In this document: positions 17,455-26,286 of the stretch, in pieces
Layout: each line of letters starts with the position of its first letter
Numbering within the stretch: position 1 is the stretch's first letter
Source: Lentisphaerae bacterium GWF2_57_35
Lineage (GTDB): Bacteria; Verrucomicrobiota; Kiritimatiellia; CAIQIC01; GWF2-57-35
Length of the DNA: 64,000 bases
Assembly: GCA_001804865.1 (NCBI GenBank)
Contig: MHBK01000022.1
Coordinates: 62,001 to 126,000, forward strand
Direction of reading: 5' to 3'
Program-made: the position numbers and the translations under genes
The notes under the pieces: model-generated
The model's input: only the letters and a program-made list of their open reading frames with translations
What the model was told of the DNA's origin: nothing
Databases searched by the model: none

Positions 17455-17637
17455 CTATTTATGTTTTTTCGAGGCTGCGCCGCCTTTTTTGCCGCCCCCG
17501 CTGGTCTTATTAACCGTGGCCCAGGCTCGCTTCCCGGCTTCCTGTTCCGGCACGCCTTTTTTTTCGTATCCTTCTTCGATGTGTTCGGCCTGCCGTTTTT
17601 GCTTATCGGTGTATTTCGACTTGTCGCCACGCGTCAT
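17455..17637 (-). CDS. Small basic conserved protein (KSKYTDKQKRQAEHIEEGY type)
   Basis: A 60-residue, highly charged, lysine-rich soluble protein. The core SKYTDKQKRQAEHIEEGYEK and the RAWATVNKTSGGGKK tail match a small conserved family found across many bacteria. That family is sometimes labelled a plasmid-stabilisation protein without clear evidence, and its function is unknown. The ATG at 17637 has AGGAGAAG upstream and matches the family start. It lies nine bp before the oxidoreductase gene, so the two are probably co-transcribed. Confidence 0.8.
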   Translation of the reverse strand: MTRGDKSKYTDKQKRQAEHIEEGYEKKGVPEQEAGKRAWATVNKTSGGGKKGGAASKKHK

Positions 17638-17756
17638 GTTGTTGCTTCTCCTGCTGATGCCTATTCTGCATGGAAATCTAATGGGCGGAACTTGACCGCT
17701 CAATAAGGCAGGGTCTTATTCGCAGTGGGAAAAAGCCTTAGAGCCTGATTAGGCTC

Positions 17757-18512
17757 TTAAGCGATTTGAATCTTATGGGCCTCAAGCCACTTGAGCGAGC
17801 CTTCGAGATCTCTGGTCTCCAAGGACCAGGTGGCCTGGGGGGAATGCTTGGACAACAACTCCATGACGTCCTTCATGTTCAGGGTGCCGTCCGAAAGGCC
17901 GCTGTGATCGTCACAGATGCCGCCATTGTTGTGCAGGTGGACATGTCGTATCCGGTCGTTCAACATCTCTGTCCATTCTTGTATGGGGCGCGTCGAGTTG
18001 GCGTTGACATGCCCGACATCCAGGCAAACAGATACCTGGGGGGTGTTTAACGCGTCGATCAACCGGGCCAGAATGCCGGGATCGTCTTCATAGACGTTTT
18101 CGATGTGAAAGTGGATGTCGTCCTTAATGTCTCGAAGAAAGTTCTGCCAAAAGGCGACGGTGTTTTTATGCCAGACATCCGGCGCGTAGGTCTTAGGCAT
18201 GAAGCCCGAATGAAGAACCACCCGTTGGGCTCCCAAGGCGACCGCAACCTCATGGGCCTGGCGAAATCGCAGGCGGGTCGCTTCGACGATCAACGGATCA
18301 CGACTGGCCGGAGCCAAGTCGGAAAACGATCCGTGAATGGATAAGCTTGGAAGACCGGCCAGCTTGGCCTTCAAAGAAGGCAGGACGTTTTGCCGGTTAT
18401 CAAGCTGCTGGGGGTCGCAAAAAGTCTGGATTTCGAATCCGAGCGATAATTCCTTGGCTTTTGCCAAATGGCGTTCCAGATTGCCGAATTCCGATATGCA
18501 GAATTTTGTCAT
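17757..18512 (-). CDS. Sugar phosphate isomerase/epimerase-like TIM-barrel protein
   Basis: A 251-residue protein of the xylose isomerase-like TIM-barrel superfamily (AP endonuclease 2 family). Barrel-strand motifs with metal-ligand candidates are LSIHGSFSDL, RVVLHSGF, HIENVYEDDP, VCLDVGHVN and HVHLHNNGG, then WSLETRD near the C-terminus. The His, Glu and Asp residues at strand ends fit a divalent-metal site. The substrate is unknown. It lies about 120 bp upstream of the small basic protein and oxidoreductase genes on the same strand, a pairing often seen in sugar or inositol catabolism. Confidence 0.82.
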   Translation of the reverse strand: MTKFCISEFGNLERHLAKAKELSLGFEIQTFCDPQQLDNRQNVLPSLKAKLAGLPSLSIHGSFSDLAPASRDPLIVEATRLRFRQAHEVAVALGAQRVVLHSGFMPKTYAPDVWHKNTVAFWQNFLRDIKDDIHFHIENVYEDDPGILARLIDALNTPQVSVCLDVGHVNANSTRPIQEWTEMLNDRIRHVHLHNNGGICDDHSGLSDGTLNMKDVMELLSKHSPQATWSLETRDLEGSLKWLEAHKIQIA

Positions 18513-18653
18513 GACGGCCTCTCAAAAAGCTTTTCCTGTTACATTTTGAGTATTATCGGCGACCTGACGGCTGGCAGCAAGTTGTTTAACCCGCGTGCAG
18601 GCAATTCTCCACGGAAACGATAACATGCCGATTTAACGATAGATCCGTATTTT

Positions 18654-18851
18654 GGAGGGTCGCGCTCCGTCGCGACCGGAAGAAGAAGGTTCCGACAGAG
18701 CGGAACCCTCCAGGAATCATGTTGCAGTGCACATAAAAAGACCATGGACAATTCTCGTTATGGCCTCTTTCGATCGGTTATGGACGGCGAGGCCGCCGTC
18801 CCTCCCGGCTAAAATACCTGCTGCCAGCATTGGGAGGGGCCGCGGCCTCGC
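18654..18851. repeat. Two palindromic repeats upstream of the YadA-head-like gene
   Basis: 18654-18711 is a complete copy of the GGAGGGTCGCGCTCC unit, followed by GTTGCAGTGCACATAAAA as in the copy near 12860. 18788-18851 is a second repeat whose arms CGAGGCCGCCGTCCCTCCC and GGGAGGGGCCGCGGCCTCG pair imperfectly; a relative is at 39924-39982. The remainder of the 439-bp gap 18513-18951 shows no gene. GGAGGAGAAAG just before 18952 is the ribosome binding site. Confidence 0.8.
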
Positions 18852-18951
18852 GATCCTTCTGCAAAGATTTCCGACGAAATTTCCGTCTGCCACGACTGTT
18901 CTTCGTAGCGGTTGCAGGGTGTCGCGTCAATTTCTCGGAGGAGAAAGCACT

Positions 18952-21900
18952 ATGAAAATTTATGGCCTCTTGGTGGTTATCGTCGGGATGATCGGAATGC
19001 AAACGGTTATGGCGGAATTACCGAACACGGTGATGTATCAGGGACGGCTGGTTGAAAACAACGGCCCCGTGAACGGCGCGCGAAGCGTGCGGTTCGATAT
19101 TTATAACGATCCCACGGCCGGGCAGTTGTTGTATACGGAAACGGATTCCGTCACCTGTAACGATGGTCTTTTCAGCACTACAATGGGCGATGCCGATCCG
19201 ACCGCTTTTGCGCGAAGCCTGGGCAGCAATGGAGTCGCCTGGCTTCAAGTGCGCGTGAACCTGAATCCGATGGGCGGTCGCCAACGCTTGCTGGCCGTTC
19301 CGTTTGCCGTGCACGCCGGCCAGGCTCGGGAGTTGTCCAATCAAGGCATGATCGGCGCTCGCATTGAGGCGATGACCTCATCGGGCCAGCCGAGGCCGGC
19401 GGTTATGTTGGGCGCCACCAACAATACGATCGGTGAAGGATCTTCCGGCGCTTCGATCGGGGGCGGGGCGAATAACGTCATCGGAACCAATGCTTCCTAT
19501 TCCCGGGTCGCGGGCGGCGCTAATAACAACATCGGCCATAATTCGGCCTTTTCGTCGGTGGGGGGCGGTTACGACAACGATATCGACGCCGAGGCCGATT
19601 ATTCGTTCGTCGGAGGGGGCAACTACAATGACATCGGCGACCAATCCAGTTACTCCGTCGTGAGCGGCGGGGCGCTCAACGACATTGGAACGAATGCGAA
19701 TTATTCCGTCATTCTGGGCGGGAACATTTGTGCGGTCGCCGATAATGCGGCCTATGCCCTGGCGGCGGGCCGGCGCGCCAAAGCCAATCATCCCGGCGCG
19801 TTTGTGTTGGCCGATGCGCAGAATGCCGATTTTGCCAGCGGGACGTCCAATTCGTTCAATGCGCGTTTTTTGGGCGGCTACCATTTGAGCGGCGGCGCCA
19901 TCAAGGGCGACGGATCGGCCTTGAGCAATCTGGCTGCCGCGACGCTGTCCGAGCAGGGGATCGTCGGTGCAAGAATCCTGCCCCTGTCTTTCCTGGGCGA
20001 ACCCTTGCCCGTGCTGGTGTTGGGATCTTCCAATAATCAAGTGGGGGCATGGTCGTATGGCTCCGTCATCGGCGGCGGCGCCTACAACAGCATCGGTGCG
20101 GATGTTCTGTACGGCACGGTCGCCGGCGGTATGAATGGGGACATCGGCGCGAACTCCTCCTACGCCACCATCGCCGGCGGCTCGGGCAACAGCATCGGAA
20201 CCAATGCCATCGGCTCCACCGTGGCGGGCGGCTATAATTGCGACATCTCCGATAACGCTCAATACGCCTATGTCGCCGGGCGCCGCGCCAAGGCTCATCA
20301 CACAGGCGCATGGGTCTTGTCGGACAGTCAAAACGCCGACTTCGCCAGCGTCACGACCAATTCTTTCAATGCGCGTTTTTCCGGCGGTTATTATCTTCGA
20401 GGCGGCGTTGTGTACGCGAACGGCTCGGGCGTGAGCAACGTGATCGCCGCAGGCGTGAGCGATCAAGGGATGCTGGGCGTGAGGGTTCAGGCCATGACTT
20501 TGGGGATCATCCCGAAGCCCTCCATTCTTTTGGGCGCAACGAACAACAGCATCGGCGCCGGTTCTTATGGTTCGGCTATTGGCGGCGGCTCGTTCAACGA
20601 AATCGGAACTAACTCCTTCTATTCCACCGTCCCCGGCGGACAATATTGCGAAGTGGGCCACAATGCGCGATATGCCTTTGCCGCCGGGCGCAGCGCCAAG
20701 GCCCTTCACTCCGGCTCGTTTGTGTTGTCGGACAGCCAGAACACCGATTATTCCAGCGCGGCGTCCAACTCCTTCAATGCTCGCTTTGCCGGCGGCTATC
20801 GTCTCGCAGGGGGCGTCATCACAGGAAACGGCGCTGGGTTAAGCAACACGAGTGCGCGCATAATGGAGGCTCAGGGAATGATCGCCGGACGTGTGATGCC
20901 TATGGACTCCTCCTATGGTTATGAAGCGCCCATTGTTATTTTCGGCTCCATCGAAAACACCGTTGTCAGCAATGCTGACGGCGCCACGATTTCAGGGGGC
21001 GTCGGCAACGATATCGGCTCCAATTCGTCTTCTGCCGTCATTGCCGGCGGCTCGATTAATTCTATTGGGAACGATTCGAAAGGAGCTTCGATTTTGGGAG
21101 GAAATCATAACATGATTCTTAACGATTGCTTTGATTCGGTTATTGGCGGCGGTTATAGCAGTTATATAGAGGACGGCTCCTCATACTGCGCGATCGGCGG
21201 AGGCCAGGATAATGGGATTGGAACCAACGCATCCTGCTCGACCATCCCGGGTGGGGCTTGGTGTACGATTGGAGACAACGTGGACTATTCCTTTGCCGCG
21301 GGGTGCGGCGCTTATGCAAAGCATAGCAGCACGTTCGTCTGGTCGGATTTTGGGATAATCGACAGCTTCACATCCACCGGCCCCAAACAATTTCTCGTCA
21401 AGGCCTCGGGCGGCGTCGGACTGGGCACGGCTGATCCGCTTACGCAGCTCACCGTCGAACGGAATGTCAACGCGTCGGGCACGCCGGAGAACCATGTAGC
21501 CCTGATCCGCAATTCGTCGACGGGCTCCAACGGCGACATCCTGGCCTTGCGTTCCGGCTATGTCTCTAATCCGGGTGGTTCCATCAATTACGTTTCCTTC
21601 TTCAAAGGCGACGACGCGCTGATCGGCGAGATTCAGGGCAACGGGAGCGGGGGCGTCAGCTATAACACCACCGGCGCCGATTACGCGGAATACGTCCCGC
21701 TGGCCGATGGCGCGACGCGGCCGGAAGCCGGAACGATCGTGGGCATTGCCGGCGGGCGAGTCGTAACGGAAACAGAAACAGCTTCGCGATTCATGGTGGT
21801 GTCCGATCGCGCGGCGGTGGTCGGCAATGTGCCCGGCGAGGATACGGACGGCTACGCCTTGATTTGCTTCATCGGTCAGGTGCCGGTGTGGGTGAGGGGC

Positions 21901-22167
21901 CCTGTGCAGGCGGGCGACTATGTTGTGACCGGTGCGGACGGCATCGGCGTGGCCGTCGCCGCGGAACAAGTTCGCGAAGCGGATCTGGGGCGCATCGTCG
22001 GCCAAGCCTGGGAATCGCATGACGGAACGGAACCCCGCCGCATCAATACGGCCATCGGCTTGGACCAGACGGCGGCCTGCCGACAGGTCCTGCAAAACGA
22101 ACTGAAAGAGGTGCGGGATCTCGTCGCCGGATTGAGCCAGCGCGTTCGCGAGCTGGAGGCCCGGTAA
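18952..22167 (+). CDS. Secreted YadA-head-like repeat protein with tail-fibre-type C-terminus
   Basis: A 1,071-residue protein with a signal peptide (cut probably after VMA, residue 21). An N-terminal domain (MYQGRLVENNGPVNGARSV, RLLAVPFAVHAG) resembles domains of PVC secreted proteins. About 650 residues of repeats follow in four blocks. Each block opens QG-IGAR and LG-NN-IG, has several turns of the type IGGG-N-IGTN-S, and blocks 1-3 include AYALAAGRRAKA then NSFNARF-GGY. The turns resemble the left-handed beta-roll of YadA head domains. The C-terminal 270 residues contain GADYAEYVPL and a short coiled coil, reminiscent of self-cleaving or chaperone tail-fibre ends (Peptidase_G2-like). There is no outer-membrane anchor domain. 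It is followed after two bases by a second secreted protein gene. Confidence 0.8.
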   Translation: MKIYGLLVVIVGMIGMQTVMAELPNTVMYQGRLVENNGPVNGARSVRFDIYNDPTAGQLLYTETDSVTCNDGLFSTTMGDADPTAFARSLGSNGVAWLQVRVNLNPMGGRQRLLAVPFAVHAGQARELSNQGMIGARIEAMTSSGQPRPAVMLGATNNTIGEGSSGASIGGGANNVIGTNASYSRVAGGANNNIGHNSAFSSVGGGYDNDIDAEADYSFVGGGNYNDIGDQSSYSVVSGGALNDIGTNANYSVILGGNICAVADNAAYALAAGRRAKANHPGAFVLADAQNADFASGTSNSFNARFLGGYHLSGGAIKGDGSALSNLAAATLSEQGIVGARILPLSFLGEPLPVLVLGSSNNQVGAWSYGSVIGGGAYNSIGADVLYGTVAGGMNGDIGANSSYATIAGGSGNSIGTNAIGSTVAGGYNCDISDNAQYAYVAGRRAKAHHTGAWVLSDSQNADFASVTTNSFNARFSGGYYLRGGVVYANGSGVSNVIAAGVSDQGMLGVRVQAMTLGIIPKPSILLGATNNSIGAGSYGSAIGGGSFNEIGTNSFYSTVPGGQYCEVGHNARYAFAAGRSAKALHSGSFVLSDSQNTDYSSAASNSFNARFAGGYRLAGGVITGNGAGLSNTSARIMEAQGMIAGRVMPMDSSYGYEAPIVIFGSIENTVVSNADGATISGGVGNDIGSNSSSAVIAGGSINSIGNDSKGASILGGNHNMILNDCFDSVIGGGYSSYIEDGSSYCAIGGGQDNGIGTNASCSTIPGGAWCTIGDNVDYSFAAGCGAYAKHSSTFVWSDFGIIDSFTSTGPKQFLVKASGGVGLGTADPLTQLTVERNVNASGTPENHVALIRNSSTGSNGDILALRSGYVSNPGGSINYVSFFKGDDALIGEIQGNGSGGVSYNTTGADYAEYVPLADGATRPEAGTIVGIAGGRVVTETETASRFMVVSDRAAVVGNVPGEDTDGYALICFIGQVPVWVRGPVQAGDYVVTGADGIGVAVAAEQVREADLGRIVGQAWESHDGTEPRRINTAIGLDQTAACRQVLQNELKEVRDLVAGLSQRVRELEAR

Positions 22168-22169
22168 TC

Positions 22170-22844
22170 ATGAAAGCAAAAGTGCTTATCGTGGGACTCC
22201 TGTTCTCCTCGTCCGTCTGGGCGGAAACCAATCTCACGGCCTGGACGCTGGATGCCGGGACTTTCTTTCAGAGCGGGGGAGCCACCTCGCTGTACTCGTC
22301 CATCGCCCAGGGCCAGCCGGATGCCGCGCTGTACTCTTCGAACCAAGTCCTTTATCAGGGCTTTCTAGCCGGAGGCGTTTTGTTTCCATCCTTGGACACG
22401 GACAACGACGGACAACCGGACGAAACGGACATCGATAACGACGGCGACATCCTGCTGGACCTCGTGGAGTTAAGCGGCGAACGCTTTTCGCCCATCACCG
22501 CCACGGCGGTGAATGTGCCCGACTCCGACGGCGACGGCGCCACGGACGCCGAGGAATCCGTCATGTGGAGCAATCCTTGGGACCCGGATAGCTGCCTGCG
22601 GATTGTCGAAGCGCGGAGATACCGCGAAAATATGATGGTGATCTGGCAAGCCCGCGCCGGGAAGACCTACGAACTGAAATGGACCTCAAACCTGCAACAA
22701 GGCCCGCCGACCAACGGGTCGGGCCCCGTGCTCACCGCGCAAGCAGGCGGGGCGGCCCCCTGGCATCAAGTCCAATCCACCGCCACCGTGGCCTTCGCCG
22801 AAGACGCCTGGGAAATTTTCGCCGTCGGAAAAACGGCCGAATAG
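22170..22844 (+). CDS. Secreted protein with calcium-binding-type Asp/Asn repeats
   Basis: A 224-residue protein with a signal peptide (cut after VWA, residue 18). Two aspartate-rich loops of thrombospondin type 3/dockerin-like character are visible: DTDNDGQPDETDIDNDGD and DSDGDGATDAEE. These are expected to bind calcium and act as stiff spacers. The C-terminal part, IWQARAGKTYELKWTSNL, is the common verrucomicrobial secreted-protein tail domain. The ATG is two bases after the stop of the YadA-head-like gene, so the two are translationally linked and probably act at the same surface or extracellular site. Function unknown. Confidence 0.8.
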   Translation: MKAKVLIVGLLFSSSVWAETNLTAWTLDAGTFFQSGGATSLYSSIAQGQPDAALYSSNQVLYQGFLAGGVLFPSLDTDNDGQPDETDIDNDGDILLDLVELSGERFSPITATAVNVPDSDGDGATDAEESVMWSNPWDPDSCLRIVEARRYRENMMVIWQARAGKTYELKWTSNLQQGPPTNGSGPVLTAQAGGAAPWHQVQSTATVAFAEDAWEIFAVGKTAE

Positions 22845-22963
22845 GGGAATTCGTTTCGCGGACCGATAACAGAGAAAGACAAAGATTTTGCGCACGGATA
22901 ACAGAGCAGAGCTGTTTATGAAGAAGCCTTACTCTTTTCCCTTTTTCCGTATATATACTTTCG

Positions 22964-23073
22964 AAGGTGGCCCGGCTTCTCCCTGCCCGCAACGCTTCGC
23001 GGAGCGATGCGCAGGCGGGCGAACGCGATTTGAAGTAAAAAAGAGCCCGTCTTCGGAGAAGCCGGGCCACCTT
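22964..23073. repeat. Palindromic repeat with perfect 19-bp outer stem
   Basis: AAGGTGGCCCGGCTTCTCC at 22964-22982 is the exact complement of 23055-23073. An inner imperfect hairpin lies between, CTGCCCGCAACGC... paired with GCGCAGGCGGGC. Copy 1 of the family is at 9669. It occupies the middle of the 465-bp gap between the secreted protein gene and tRNA-Leu. The rest of the gap shows only a CATAATTACAATTGC segment at 23080 that recurs near 48207. Confidence 0.88.
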
Positions 23074-23309
23074 TTGGTTCATAATTACAATTGCTGGTTC
23101 CCAATTTCTCGATAATCAAAGTGGAAGTATTCCGGTTTTCCCCTGCACACGTTGTCCATCGTGCCGCGACGGACGAATACGGAGAAGAAGCCGAAAGACT
23201 TGGGTTACTGGTGCATGCCGAGTGCTTTGACGACGACAAAAGCGCGTTAGGTCGCGAGAAATGGTTGAAAATGAGCGTGGGTCGTGCTTTCCTCAGGACC
23301 GTTCTTTCC

Positions 23310-23395
<86 letters not shown>

Positions 23396-23531
23396 GTTTC
23401 AAAGCATCATTTAACAGAGTCGGAAAATCTCTCCTCCTTTCATGAAAATATGCCGCATAGTACGGGTGAACTGAATCCGTGATCTTGGCCCGGGCGCGGG
23501 CATTCGCTTCCGCCGGGTTTTGGAGGAACAA

Positions 23532-24170
23532 ATGAGAAAAGCTTTGATCAACACGGTTATGCTGGCCTTTACCTCGTGGTCGTCGGCCCAGGATATTTCG
23601 TTGCCGGAGCCCCGGATGGAAGGCGGCAAGCCGCTCTTGGAGGTACTGAAGAATCGGCAGTCGTCGCGGGAGTTCAGTCCGGAAAAGATTCCGCAGCAAA
23701 CCTTGTCCGATCTTCTGTGGGCGGCGGCGGGCATCAATCGTCCGGCTTCCGGTCAGCGCACGGCGCCTTCGGCGCGGAATTGGCAGGAGGTTGAGGTGTA
23801 TGCCGTCATGGAAGAAGGCGCTTACCTCTACGATGCCAAGGCCCATCGATTGAAAGCTGTTGGCGAGGGCGACCTGCGACCCTTGACCGGGAAGCAGGAT
23901 TTTGTCGCTACGGCTCCGTTGAATCTGGTGTATGTGGCGGACACGAAGAAGATGAAAGGGGTGTCGTCAGAGGATCAGCCCTTGTATTCCGGAGCGGATA
24001 CCGGCTTCATCAGTCAGAACGTCTATCTCTTCTGCGCGTCGGAAGGGTTGGCTACGGTGGTGAGGGGGATGGTGGATCGGGAGGCGCTTGGGGCGGCGCT
24101 AAAGCTTTCCAAATCGAAGAAGATCACCCTCGTTCAGAGCGTGGGCTATCCCAAGAGTGCAGGGAAATAA
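23532..24170 (+). CDS. Secreted nitroreductase-family (SagB-like) protein
   Basis: A 212-residue protein with a predicted signal peptide (MRKALINTVMLAFTSWSSAQ). The rest is a compact nitroreductase fold: NRQSSREFSPEKIPQQTLSDLLWAAAGINRPASG near the N-terminus carries FMN-phosphate-contacting arginine and serine residues. DTGFISQNVYLFCASEGLATV then forms the dimer and flavin contact helix. The arrangement resembles the SagB-type dehydrogenase branch, whose secreted members have unknown substrates. The ATG at 23532 has GGAGG upstream; an upstream TTG is less likely. It stands alone and converges on metW. Confidence 0.86.
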   Translation: MRKALINTVMLAFTSWSSAQDISLPEPRMEGGKPLLEVLKNRQSSREFSPEKIPQQTLSDLLWAAAGINRPASGQRTAPSARNWQEVEVYAVMEEGAYLYDAKAHRLKAVGEGDLRPLTGKQDFVATAPLNLVYVADTKKMKGVSSEDQPLYSGADTGFISQNVYLFCASEGLATVVRGMVDREALGAALKLSKSKKITLVQSVGYPKSAGK

Positions 24171-24222
24171 GGCGTTCAAAGCGGTTCGTTGTTTTCCTTA
24201 GACAAAATGAGAACGGCTGCTC

Positions 24223-24795
24223 TTACCTCGACAGCACGAAAATGGCGTTGGTCGCGCGGAGGGCGGGCTGGGATTGGACAATGTTGGAGCCGGAGAGGAA
24301 CACGGCTTTTTCGATATGGGCGCCGAGCTGGCGGCTGAAGATGCCGAATTGGTTCAGGGTAATGGCGCGCTGGCGCGGTTCGTGGGAGACCAGCGTGCTG
24401 CCGTTGCCTTCGCCGAGAATGGACCGCAGACGCTGCTTCCAGTGGCCGGCATTTTCGAAGGAGATGACGGCGTAATGGCCGACGCGAAGCATTTCGTTGA
24501 CGACCTGGCTGGGGTGGTCCAGATACGCGAGGGTCTGGCTGAGAATCACGTAATCGAAGGCGTCTTCCCGGTAATCGGCGAGGCCTTCCTCAATGTTGCC
24601 GTGCCGAACCGACAGGCCTCGCGCAATGCTGGCCCGTACGTTGTCTTCGCTGAGTTCGACGCCCCGCGCAATCACTTGCCGGGAGGTGACCAATTGGGCC
24701 AGCAGGGTGCCGTCCCCGCACCCCAAGTCGAGCACTCGGGCGCCTTCGGGAACCAGACCTACAATTGTTTCCAAATCGAGACGATACGTATTCAC
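24223..24795 (-). CDS. metW: Methionine biosynthesis protein MetW
   Basis: A 190-residue SAM-dependent methyltransferase-fold protein. The nucleotide site is VLDLGCGDGTLLAQL near residue 22. Family-typical stretches are RGVELSEDNV, YVILSQTLAYLDHP and VISFENAGHWKQR. In other bacteria MetW is encoded beside MetX and supports homoserine acyltransferase function; its exact action is not settled. The start is a GTG at 24793-24795 with GAAGG upstream. It lies about 300 bp downstream of metX, separated by an inserted-looking repeat, and converges on the nitroreductase gene. Confidence 0.93.
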   Translation of the reverse strand: MNTYRLDLETIVGLVPEGARVLDLGCGDGTLLAQLVTSRQVIARGVELSEDNVRASIARGLSVRHGNIEEGLADYREDAFDYVILSQTLAYLDHPSQVVNEMLRVGHYAVISFENAGHWKQRLRSILGEGNGSTLVSHEPRQRAITLNQFGIFSRQLGAHIEKAVFLSGSNIVQSQPALRATNAIFVLSR

Positions 24796-24965
24796 TAATA
24801 ACCTTCGTTAGAGAAAAATGTGATGAAACAATACGGAATGCCGCGCAAAGGTCAAACAGGATTTATGCCGAGGAGATCTATTACGCGATCGGCGGGGGAC
24901 AGGCGAGGGGGGGATTGGAGTGTTGGAAGGAGGAAGAATTCGCCAAAAAAGATCGCAACGATTTT

Positions 24966-25097
24966 GGAGGGTTCCGCTCTGTCGGAACCTTTTTCTACCG
25001 GTCGCGACGGAGCGCGCCCCTCCAAAATACAAACTTTCTTGGCCCAGCTCTACATGAAGAAGAATTTACGCATAAAAGACAGGGCTTATGCCGGCGG
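24966..25097. repeat. Inverted copy of the GGAGGGTCGCGCTCC unit plus flanking repeat pieces
   Basis: 24966-25023 is the reverse complement of the unit found near 4591 and 37346, with an irregular middle. ACTTTCTTGGCCCAGCTCTAC follows (complement of a segment near 37289), then GCTTATGCCGGCGGCTACG, resembling the core of the 134-bp element at 39790. The 302-bp gap 24796-25097 between metX and metW is thus built largely of repeat pieces; no gene is supported. Confidence 0.75.
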
Positions 25098-26264
25098 CTA
25101 CGAAGTCGCTTTTTCCTTGTGCCGGCCCATGACGAGATGCGTGGGATGGTGCGGTTGGCCGTCGTGCTGAACGCGGGCGAGGAAATCGTGCGTTAATTCG
25201 GCCAGCCGGTCGACTTCGAGCAGAAAGGCGTCGTGGCCGTAATCGCTTTTGATTTCGACGTAGGTGGTATCGATGCCGTTGTGCAGCAGGGCCCGGACCA
25301 GTTCCTTGGATTCGGCCGGCGGATAGAGCCAGTCGGAGCTGTAGCTGACGACCAGCATCTTGGCGGTGACCGCTTCGAAGGCATGGGCGAGGCTGGGGTG
25401 GCCGTAGGACAGGTCGAAATAGTCGATGGCCTTGGTGATGTACAAAAAGGTGTTGGCGTCGAAGCGCTTGGTAAAGGTGTCGCCCTGATGCTTGAGATAA
25501 TTCTCCACACGGAATTCCGTGGCGAAATCGTAGCCGTAGTGCTCGCGCTGCTGGAGCCGGCGGCCAAATTTCGCCCGCATGGACGCCTCGCTAAGATAGG
25601 TGATGTGGCCGATCATCCGGGCCAGCGCCAGACCCGAATTGGGCCGGTCGTTGTCGTAGTAATCGCCCTTGTTCCAGTTGGGATCGGCGTAGATCGCCTG
25701 CCGGGCGACCTCGTTGAGCGCGATGCTCTGCGCGGAAACCCGCGCGGTCGAGGCCAGCACGATGGCGCTGCGCACCCGGTTCGGGAAGGCCGCGGCCCAT
25801 TGGATGGCTTGCATGCCGCCCATGCTCCCTCCAACGACCGTCAGGAGTTTTTCGATGCCGAGATGATCGAGCAATAACCGCTGCGCGTTGACCATGTCGG
25901 CCACGGTGATGACGGGAAAGGTCAAACCATAGCGCCGCTCCGTGTGAGGATTGATGGAGGCGGGTCCGGTGCTGCCCTGGCAGCCGCCGATGACGTTGGA
26001 GCAAATGACGAAATATTTATCCGTGTCGAAGGTCTTGCCGGGGCCGATGGCTTCATCCCACCAGCCGGATTTGGAATCCGTGGGGCTGTGCTTGCCGGCC
26101 GCATGGGCGTCGCCGGACAATGCGTGCAAGAGCAGGATGCCATTGCTGTGGGCTTCGTTCAATTGGCCGTAGGTTTCATACGCCAGCGTGACGGGGCCGA
26201 ACTTGGCCCCGCTTTGCAGAGAAACCTCCACGTCGAACGTTACATACTGCGTTTTGACAATCAT
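25098..26264 (-). CDS. metX: Homoserine O-acetyltransferase
   Basis: A 388-residue alpha/beta hydrolase that acylates L-homoserine for methionine synthesis. The nucleophile elbow GGSMGGMQ carries the catalytic serine. SDWLYPP supplies the aspartate, and the histidine is in DYGHDAFLLE. GPASINPHTERRYG and NVIGGCQGSTGP are family-typical. The ATG at 26262-26264 has GGAGAG at good spacing; an ATG four codons earlier is possible. It follows metY by 22 bp. Its last codons and TAG stop fall where sequence resembling the core of the 134-bp repeat begins. MetY downstream of acetylhomoserine favours acetyl over succinyl transfer. Confidence 0.95.
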   Translation of the reverse strand: MIVKTQYVTFDVEVSLQSGAKFGPVTLAYETYGQLNEAHSNGILLLHALSGDAHAAGKHSPTDSKSGWWDEAIGPGKTFDTDKYFVICSNVIGGCQGSTGPASINPHTERRYGLTFPVITVADMVNAQRLLLDHLGIEKLLTVVGGSMGGMQAIQWAAAFPNRVRSAIVLASTARVSAQSIALNEVARQAIYADPNWNKGDYYDNDRPNSGLALARMIGHITYLSEASMRAKFGRRLQQREHYGYDFATEFRVENYLKHQGDTFTKRFDANTFLYITKAIDYFDLSYGHPSLAHAFEAVTAKMLVVSYSSDWLYPPAESKELVRALLHNGIDTTYVEIKSDYGHDAFLLEVDRLAELTHDFLARVQHDGQPHHPTHLVMGRHKEKATS

Positions 26265-26286
26265 ATCGCTCTCCATGCCCTTGTCT

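Noticed and set aside
18652..18951. A 100-residue N-terminal extension of the YadA-head-like protein
   Set aside because: It would translate two non-coding palindromic repeats; the ATG at 18952 has GGAGG upstream and begins a clear signal peptide.
18952..22167. Calling the YadA-head-like product a trimeric autotransporter adhesin
   Set aside because: The four-stranded YadA anchor domain is missing at the C-terminus; only the head-type repeats are similar.
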